DNA of 64,000 nt from assembly GCF_000247695.1 (NCBI RefSeq), contig NW_004624882.1:3218329-3282328 (forward strand). The letters run 5' to 3'. The stretch comes from Heterocephalus glaber. Taxonomy: Eukaryota > Chordata > Mammalia > Rodentia > Bathyergidae. A model generated the notes under the pieces. It was not told the origin of the DNA. It made no database searches and worked only from the letters and a program-made list of their open reading frames with translations. Of the stretch, positions 57,440-64,000 are shown piece by piece (position 1 is the first letter of the stretch; each line of letters opens with the position of its first letter). A program made the translations under genes and the position numbers.

Positions 57440-57850
57440 TAATATATGTAACATGAATGTCATTTTGGCCATTTTTAGTGTATAATTTAATGGCTTTGAT
57501 TACATTAACAATGCTGTGGAACCATCAAACAATAACTACCATTCTCCCACTCTCCTCAGTCCTTGGTAACTTCTAATCTACTTTCTATCTTTATGAATTT
57601 GCCTAGGCTGAATATTTCATTTAATTGGAATGAAGCAATACTTGTCATTTTTTAGTCTGGCCTATTTAGCTTGACATAATATTTTTAAAGCTCATCTATG
57701 TCACAGCATATATTAGTAGTTTATTTTTATGGACATTTTAGATGATTCCATCTTTTGGCTATTATGAATAATGTTGAAATGAACATCAGCATATAAATAT
57801 CTGTTTGAGCCCTTGTTTTCCATCCTTTGGGATATATGCCTAGGAGAATT
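57440..57850 (-). mobile_element. Old L1M 3'UTR fragment
   Basis: CATTTTTAGTGTATAATTTA, AACAATGCTGTGGAACCATC, GCCTAGGCTGAATATTTCAT and GGCTATTATGAATAATGTTG are in L1M reverse order. Confidence 0.7.
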
Positions 57851-58489
57851 TCTATAATCTCAATTCCTCTATCCTGTCCCTCACTTCATCTTTAGTGGGC
57901 AAAGACAACCTGGTACCACTCCTTGAGTTCTTTAAATAAGGGAGAGATTTTCTCTCCTGTTGGACATATTTTCCCTGGAAAGAAATTCTGACTGGCCGTA
58001 CTCTGATCTCACACTCTCAGTTGATCACAGTGCCCAGGGAAAGGTTCTTTCATGGCTATGTGCCTAACAATGTCACTCTGTGGGAAGGAGGACTGTTCTC
58101 TTTAGAAAAAAGGTGCAATATTTCTAGAAAGACGGTTGCTGCTGGGCAGAGGTGAGAGATGTCCACTGTAGCATCATTCCAGGTGTGCAGAGAAAACTCA
58201 CCTCAGTTGTTTCCCAGGAACTCTTGGATGAGGGGAATAACAAGGATGACACAGTTGGAGTTTTGACAAGAAAGGAAAACAGAAACTATCAATGCTGCCC
58301 ATTGGGATACCAATTGCTCTCACCTCTTGAGAGAGCATTTTGATGATATTCTAGCGCAGATGAAAATGTGCAGATGTCACCCAACCATTCTGTACTTGAG
58401 ACAGTCCCAAGAAAAACTCTTCCAGAAAACATGGACAAGACTCTTGGTCGCAATGCTGTTTGTAATCCGGAAAAATGGAAAGCACCTGA

Positions 58490-58660
58490 AGATTTAATCA
58501 ACTGACTAAAAGATAAATTTTAGTGCATTCATAGAATGGAATGTTATACCACCATTAAAAATTATCTAGACCTATCTGTCTCAAAATAGATAGGCTCAAA
58601 AGTAGAGCACTTAATGAAAAATTCTAGTTGCAGTATTGTAAGTACTATTTGCAACAGTAT
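58490..58660 (+). mobile_element. Old L1 3' fragment
   Basis: TTAGTGCATTCATAGAATGG, AATGTTATACCACCATTAAA is the L1 'one more row in the array' motif region on the plus strand. (TA)n follows at 58709-58739. Confidence 0.45.
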
Positions 58661-58744
58661 TTATGCACATATTAAAAATGTACAAGATGCTGTTCTATAT
58701 TGTTTGAGAATATATATATATATATATATATATATAATAAAAGT

Positions 58745-61065
58745 ATAAACTGATGTACTGGAAATTTCCTTAAAGAAGGAAATGGAACATGAGAAAAATC
58801 AAGAGTATTTCAATTTTATTATTTTTTTAAAATTTGGAATCAGCTGTTAAATTGTGAATTTAGGCTGGTTTGGTACTCTGTTTTCATTTCTTCATTGTTT
58901 TCAAGCTTTGTACACTAAAAATAATTAGCACATGGTTAAAGTTGAAATGGAAAACCAGTTTTTAAATATATTTTTCAAATTTTGAAGCATGTATGCAAAT
59001 AAGTAGGTAGACAGATTGTGTTTTCTCTTAATATTTTTGGAAGTAGTCATAAGAACAAGTTCATGCAAAATCTCCCTGCTGTACTATAGCACTTCCGGCC
59101 ATTATATATCACGTATGTGTTGCAGTGTATTTTGTCCTTAATCTTCCCTCTGCCAGAGTATTCCCCTAGCTAAGAAAATGTTCAGTGTGTTTCCTATTAA
59201 CCTCAGAATTCCTACCAGGATTCAGTCTTACAACCCTGAAATGCCTCCTATCATTTTAGCAAACAATGACACTGCTCTCTGAATGTTCAAAGTTGGCAAA
59301 AATAAGCTATCCAAATTAGTATTCCTATGAGAAGAAAATCGTGGGAGGCAAAATAGATTTCAGAAATCCTGTTCATACCAAGAGGGAAAAGTCATTAAAT
59401 AATTGTGCATGAGGCAGTTGGTGACAGCCTCATTTCTTCTGGTTTTACAAAAACGATAACAGAAGTATTTGCAACATCTTGCTTGATTCTGAAGTGCTTA
59501 AAATTTTATAACGGGAACTTTAAAGGCAAGGAAAAGGATCTCAGAAAGCATTGCTTGCTGAGTACTGACATCACTGTGCAGGAATGAATGAGTATTGTCT
59601 TACACAATGGAATGCATTCTGTCCCTCCTCTGAGAGAGAATTTGGCTTGGTATGCAAATTAAAATATTGTTTTGAAAAATCTGTTGCATCGAATTACAGA
59701 AAAAGTTTTTTCTAATCCAGTTCTTTGGTCCATTGTTGGCAAAGTAGTTGACAGCAGGCTTGTCTAGCCAGTTTGTCTGGGCCATGCTCTTGAATTTTGT
59801 GATAGAGCCCAATCAAGGAGAATTGTCCTTTGGCAAAGAAACAAAAGAGCCTTAAATTCTTGGGGTCTCTGTTTAAATGGTTTTATCAGGCATAAGAGCA
59901 AAAGAACCATGATTTATTTGAGATACTTGTAAACTCTTAAAAACGTAGAATTTGAATGTTTGTTATTTCACTGGCCCTTTGTTAGTTGGCAGGTGAGATA
60001 TTGGATAGTTGGCTTGTTTTGCTAGCTGGCTTTATTCCCCTTTCAAGCCTACCTGAAACGATCTGTCCCCAAATGAAGTCTTCCATCTGAAGTTCTGAAA
60101 CCTGGAAATAATCTGAAACTATTCAGAAATACTGTACATCTAATAGCTCAGCTCGCCAATGTCAGTGGCTTGGACTGAGCTTGAGTTTGCTGGTGGGGTT
60201 CAAAAACTGACCTATGCCATCACTTGGGTTCATGGTTCACGTATTAACTCTCAGCCAGTAGTTCTGAAAGAGTGACCCCAGGAGCTTGTTAGAAACACAG
60301 ACAACTGGAGTCTACTATAGACCGACTCTTTAATTATTATAGCAGATTTACTTGTTTGGCTGTTCAATAGTGATTTTTTCCCCTTCTTTTGATAACAGAA
60401 ATTTGGGTTTACTCTGTGGGTATCAGGTACTTCTGTGTTCACAGAAGGAGGGCTCAGCTCCAGACCAAGTGAATCAAGATCTTCATTTTAACAAGATTCC
60501 CCAGTGATTTGTATACACATTTTGAAGTATGAGAAGTGCTATTTTAGGCAGTGTTAAGACTAAAAGATATGCTTTTTCTCACTTAGTGGGCATCGAGCAT
60601 GTCCCAGGAGCCTCACACGAAGTGTTCACACAGGCTTGAAGAGAGAATTTAAAATCAGAAATAGCAATGACGGAGCTGCGGAGCAGTTCATAGTAGAACT
60701 CTAGCAAGCCATGCAATTGATAAGCTCTGTGTGGTTAGATTGGGAATCCCCAGTGCTTTAACTGCTGACCCTAAACAATTATAACTGACACTAAGCAATT
60801 ATGGTAAAGACACATCAGCAAGTTTTGGGTGAATCAGTATGGCTAGAGAAAGATGAAAGGAGAAGCTCGCTCATCAGATGTGGGATTGTGCCCTTTCTAT
60901 AGCAAGTCCTGTCATGTCTTCACCTGACAGTTGAATGCTATGAATAAGCAAAGTAACATGATTTTTTACATTAACCTTGGATGGCCTGTGGGACCCAGCG
61001 GTTAACTCTTGCACCACAGACTGAAGTTGGAGCTGATTTATTCTCAATATTTGGAATTGATGACA
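58745..61065. other. Unassigned intergenic sequence with a MER5A scrap
   Basis: A MER5A-like relic, split, may lie at 60255-60300 (GAGCTTGTTAGAAACACAGA) and 60500-60545. No gene is seen. Confidence 0.3.
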
Positions 61066-61069
61066 CTTG

Positions 61070-62135
61070 ACTTTTTGTACATTTTTAAATTGAGGTATAA
61101 TTCCACTGCAATAAATTATACACATTTTAATTTTTTTCCATTAAGTTTATTGGTACATTTTAGGTATACAATACAGTTACATTCAGCATTGGGATCTTGT
61201 ACCTTTACATGATGTATCTTGGTTCTTATTTTTTCCCCATTCCCCTGCCTTCCCTTCACCCCCTCCACCCTTCCCTATTTACAAAGACTTTGTTTCCATT
61301 TTTTCCTTTTCTCATATTTTTTCTTTTCCCTTCTTTTCTTTCCCCTACCCCTCCCACTTCCCCTACTCCGTTAGACCTTTTCTTCCTATTTCACATTATC
61401 AATTATACATTTTGATCCTTATTTACACTTTTGGTTTTTCACACCAGAGAAACTATTTGGTATTTACATATGTGTGACCTATAGATTTCACTTAAGAGTG
61501 TGCTTCAATGATACACATTTTTATTTCAGTTACGTTTGGACAAATATCTGTGTTAATAATCCACACAAAATAAACATAATTTCTATCATCCTAGAAAGTT
61601 CCTTCGTGCCCCTTTCTAGTCAGTTCAACTACTGCTTGGATTTCCATCATCATATAGGGTGTTTCCTATTCTATAACTTCATATTAATGAATTTATGCAT
61701 ATGTGCTTTGTTTTTGGCTTCTTTCATGCAGCATAACATTTTTGAGAATTATCCCTATTTGAGGACATATCAGTAACTCATATTTTTTAAGGTGCAGAGT
61801 AGTACTTGGTTACATGAACATACACAATTTTATTCACTTGGGTAATTACCTGGGAGTAGAACCTCAGGGTCAGAGGACAGTGTATGTTTAACTGTTAGCA
61901 AGTGCCCAACATTTGTCAAAAGTTGTATTATTATTTTAGACCCTGACTATAAATGTATGAGAGTTGTAGTTGTTCTCAATCCTCACTGATACTTGACACT
62001 GTCAGCCTTTTAAGTTTTGGTTTAATTTGCATTTCCTAGTAGCTAATAAAGTATTCTTATATACCTCTAATTAATCTCTTTTGGTGAAGGGTTTGTTCAA
62101 GCAACTCTTGCACCCATTTTATTGCATTGCTTGCT
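61070..62135 (-). mobile_element. Old L1M 3' region, split by a younger L1 3'UTR
   Basis: AATTGAGGTATAATTCCACT, CTTTCATGCAGCATAACATT, TTGGTTTAATTTGCATTTCC and TTTTGGTGAAGGGTTTGTTC are in L1M reverse order. Confidence 0.7.
61128..61420 (-). mobile_element. Younger L1 3'UTR end, nested in the L1M
   Basis: TTTATTGGTACATTTTAGGT, CATGATGTATCTTGGTTCTT, TTTACAAAGACTTTGTTTCC and then a C/T-rich tract with GTTAGACCTTTTCTTCCTAT. It has the same modules as 6718-7165, here in the order terminal module then pyrimidine module. Confidence 0.8.
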
Positions 62136-62139
62136 TTTG

Positions 62140-62820
62140 TATTGTTGAGTTATGGAAATGTCACAGATTTCTCTCAGCTTATCTGGCAATCCCTAGGCCT
62201 TCAGTACCTCAGGGTTCAGAGTGCCTCAGATCCACTTTCCTTAGTTCTGCTTTTTGAGTTGGTTGCTTTGCACTTGGGAAAGTCCTAATCATCTCAGGGG
62301 GAAGTCCTTTCCTGTCCATCACAGGCTTTGGAACAATGCGCTGTGCACCTACTGCCGATCTGTAGGAATGATATGATGGGTCATTGCAGACTTGCTGTGT
62401 GGCTGTACTCCTTAGCCTTCCCATCTGTCCTGCCAGACCACATGTGACCGCCAAACTTTCATTAAATTTTTGCCTACTTGCTCCTTATCCCCTTCTTCTA
62501 GGGTAGATTTTTTTTTCCTCCATCCACAATTCTGCTCAGAATAAGACATTTAAGGCTCTCTTCTCACCTATGAGGGCTCATTGTTTCCTGGAAATTTGTT
62601 CAATTAAGTTTCTTTGCCTCCTCCATTTTCAGATGGATTTTCTAAACCTTTAATTTTGTAGTTTTAGCTTTGTTTGGGTGGTTACAATTAGAATGATACT
62701 GTCTTGTAACTTTCTATATTCTAGCCTGAAACAGAAGTCCTGCATGTTTTTACCCACTCTATTCCTTCCCAAAATGTGCCTAGAAGAAGAATGTTTCTAA
62801 GCCTAGAAACAGACATGGCT
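62140..62820. other. Unassigned sequence
   Basis: Frames such as minus-strand 62209-62454 have no recognisable family. Confidence 0.3.
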
Positions 62821-62831
62821 TTTTAAAAATA

Positions 62832-63425
62832 ATTAATTAATTAATTTTATTAGTACATGTTTGCAGTACATGATGTTTGCATTCATCTTAGGGAGTGGGT
62901 ACATGTAGTTAACATATCTTGATTCTTGTTATTCTCCTTCCCCTCCCCATCATCTCCCTCCCTCCTTCTCATTCCCTTTTCTCATTTTCATTATTATTGT
63001 TATTATTTTTGTAGTTCCTGTTTGGACCATATAATGATTACATTCATTGTGGGGAGTTGATACATGTACTGACACATCATAGCTCTTTTTATGTCCCCTT
63101 CCCCTGTGTTCCACACCAACCTTGGTCTCTTGGTCCCCTTTCAATTTGTAAAAACCCTATCTCCCTGTTTCCTTTTATCAATCTTTTATTTTGCTGTTTA
63201 ATTGTATGTACTATGGATAACTCAAATGAGAGAAACCATATCATATTTAAGCTTGTGTGTCTGACTCATTTCACTTAACATTATGTTTTCAATGTGTATC
63301 CATTTTCCTAGCTAAATCTTGGAAGCGGCCCATATGTCCATCAACAGATGAATGAATAAGGAAAATGTGGTATCTATACATAATGGAATAATACCTGCCT
63401 ATAAAGAAAGATAAATTCAGACATG
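62832..63425. mobile_element. L1 3' end with two tandem 3'UTR modules and a strand switch
   Basis: Minus-oriented modules start at about 62848 (TTATTAGTACATGTTTGCAG) and 63005 (ATTTTTGTAGTTCCTGTTTG), each followed by the same order: ATTCATCTTAGGGAGT / ATTCATTGTGGGGAGT, TACATGTA and a C/T tract. From about 63315 the sequence becomes plus-oriented L1 (CCATCAACAGATGAATGAAT, GGAAAATGTGGTATCTATAC). Confidence 0.7.
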
Positions 63426-63559
63426 GCTTTAAGTATAACAGGCAAAGAGGTCCACATTAACCCAGTGTAGAAACCCTGCAGTTACCCAAAGAACCAAATT
63501 ATATTATACATTTATGTTAAAAACTTTAAAGGTTAAATTAGTAACTAATAAACCCAGAT

Positions 63560-63720
63560 AGCTATTGACCCTGAGCATATTACAAACATCACTGTTACTC
63601 AGTTTCCTTCTTTCTAAAATGGGAATAAATGGGACTTGCTGGACATGAAATGAATTAATAAATGTAAAATATTTAAAGGTATGCCTGGTGTATAGCAAAT
63701 TTCTGATAAATGAAATATTA
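63560..63720 (+). repeat. MIR SINE
   Basis: CTCAGTTTCCTTCTTTCTAA, AATGGGAATAAATGGGACTT, then TGCCTGGTGTATAGCAAATT. Confidence 0.7.
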
Positions 63721-63782
63721 GTTGTTATTAATAATAATATATTACTACTATGAACAGTACTCCTAATAGAAAAAGCTTTTCT

Positions 63783-63873
63783 TTTCTTTTTTTTTTTTTT
63801 GGTACCGGGGATCGAACTCGTATCCTTGTACTTGCACAACAGGCGGCGAAACCACTGAGTTAAATCCCCGGCT
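63783..63873 (-). repeat. ID SINE with 14-bp TSD
   Basis: Poly(T), GGTACCGGGGATCGAACTCG, CACTGAGTTAAATCCCCGGC. The TSD GAAAAAGCTTTTCT is at 63769-63782 and 63874-63887, perfect. Confidence 0.93.
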
Positions 63874-63929
63874 GAAAAAGCTTTTCTATCAAGGCTTTGC
63901 TTCTTCTGAGTCAGTATCTTTTTTTTTTT

Positions 63930-64000
63930 TTGTATTAAATTCTTTTATTGGTACATTGTAGGTATACAACACAATTACATTTCTCATTGGGAATTGTACC
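63930..64000 (-). mobile_element. L1 3'UTR end, cut by the window edge
   Basis: Poly(T) then TTTATTGGTACATTGTAGGT, ACACAATTACATTTCTCATT, GGGAATTGTACC. It is nearly identical to the terminal module at 6983-7140 in reverse. Confidence 0.85.

Overview
The window is mammalian genomic DNA from a rodent that is not a mouse or rat. It holds one gene, interspersed repeats of every major mammalian class, and no bacterial-type features. The rodent call rests on tRNA-Ala-derived ID SINEs with A-tails and target-site duplications (TSDs), monomeric 7SL-derived B1 elements, and a chimeric B1+ID ('B1-dID') SINE. B1-dID is typical of the squirrel-related and beaver-related lineages. B2/B4-type murine SINEs were not seen. 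The best-preserved IDs share a variant core (GTGGTTCCGCCGCCTGCC) and end in GGTACC plus an A-tail, which would suit a beaver-like (castorimorph) host, but the species is an inference.

Region 1 (about 2.8-14.9 kb) is the complete coding part of HCCS, mitochondrial holocytochrome c synthase (heme lyase), on the minus strand. Six coding exons (14004-13893, 11160-11012, 9605-9457, 8255-8136, 4971-4885, 4291-4093) join in frame with GT/AG borders into 816 nt, a 271-residue protein. The 3'UTR runs to a poly(A) signal at 2847-2842. The promoter is a TATA-less CpG island at about 14.26-14.90 kb. The introns carry MER20, MER2, a MaLR LTR, a SPIN-like hAT miniature element, an ID SINE and a near-perfect inverted pair of L1 3'UTR pieces.

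Region 2 (1-2.8 kb) is the 3' flank of HCCS, with MER5A, MIR, ID and B1-dID relics. In human Xp22 the next gene on that side is ARHGAP6, but none of it is visible here.

Region 3 (15-64 kb) is gene-poor. It corresponds in human order to the HCCS-MID1 intergenic interval. I find no convincing gene there. It holds L1 3' ends in both orientations (several with 5' inversion), an old L1 with its 5' region and the start of ORF2, MaLR LTRs (one partial provirus), two other ERV-type LTRs, MER20/MER5A/MER2/Tigger/Charlie DNA transposons, MIRs, about ten ID SINEs with clear TSDs, B1 elements and microsatellites.

The most interesting items are the 80-bp SPIN-like element with an 8-bp TSD, two ID SINEs inside one TSD pair, a 22-bp 'tail-only' retro-insertion, the long L1 hairpin inside an HCCS intron, and evidence that the host L1 3'UTR is built of tandem modules.
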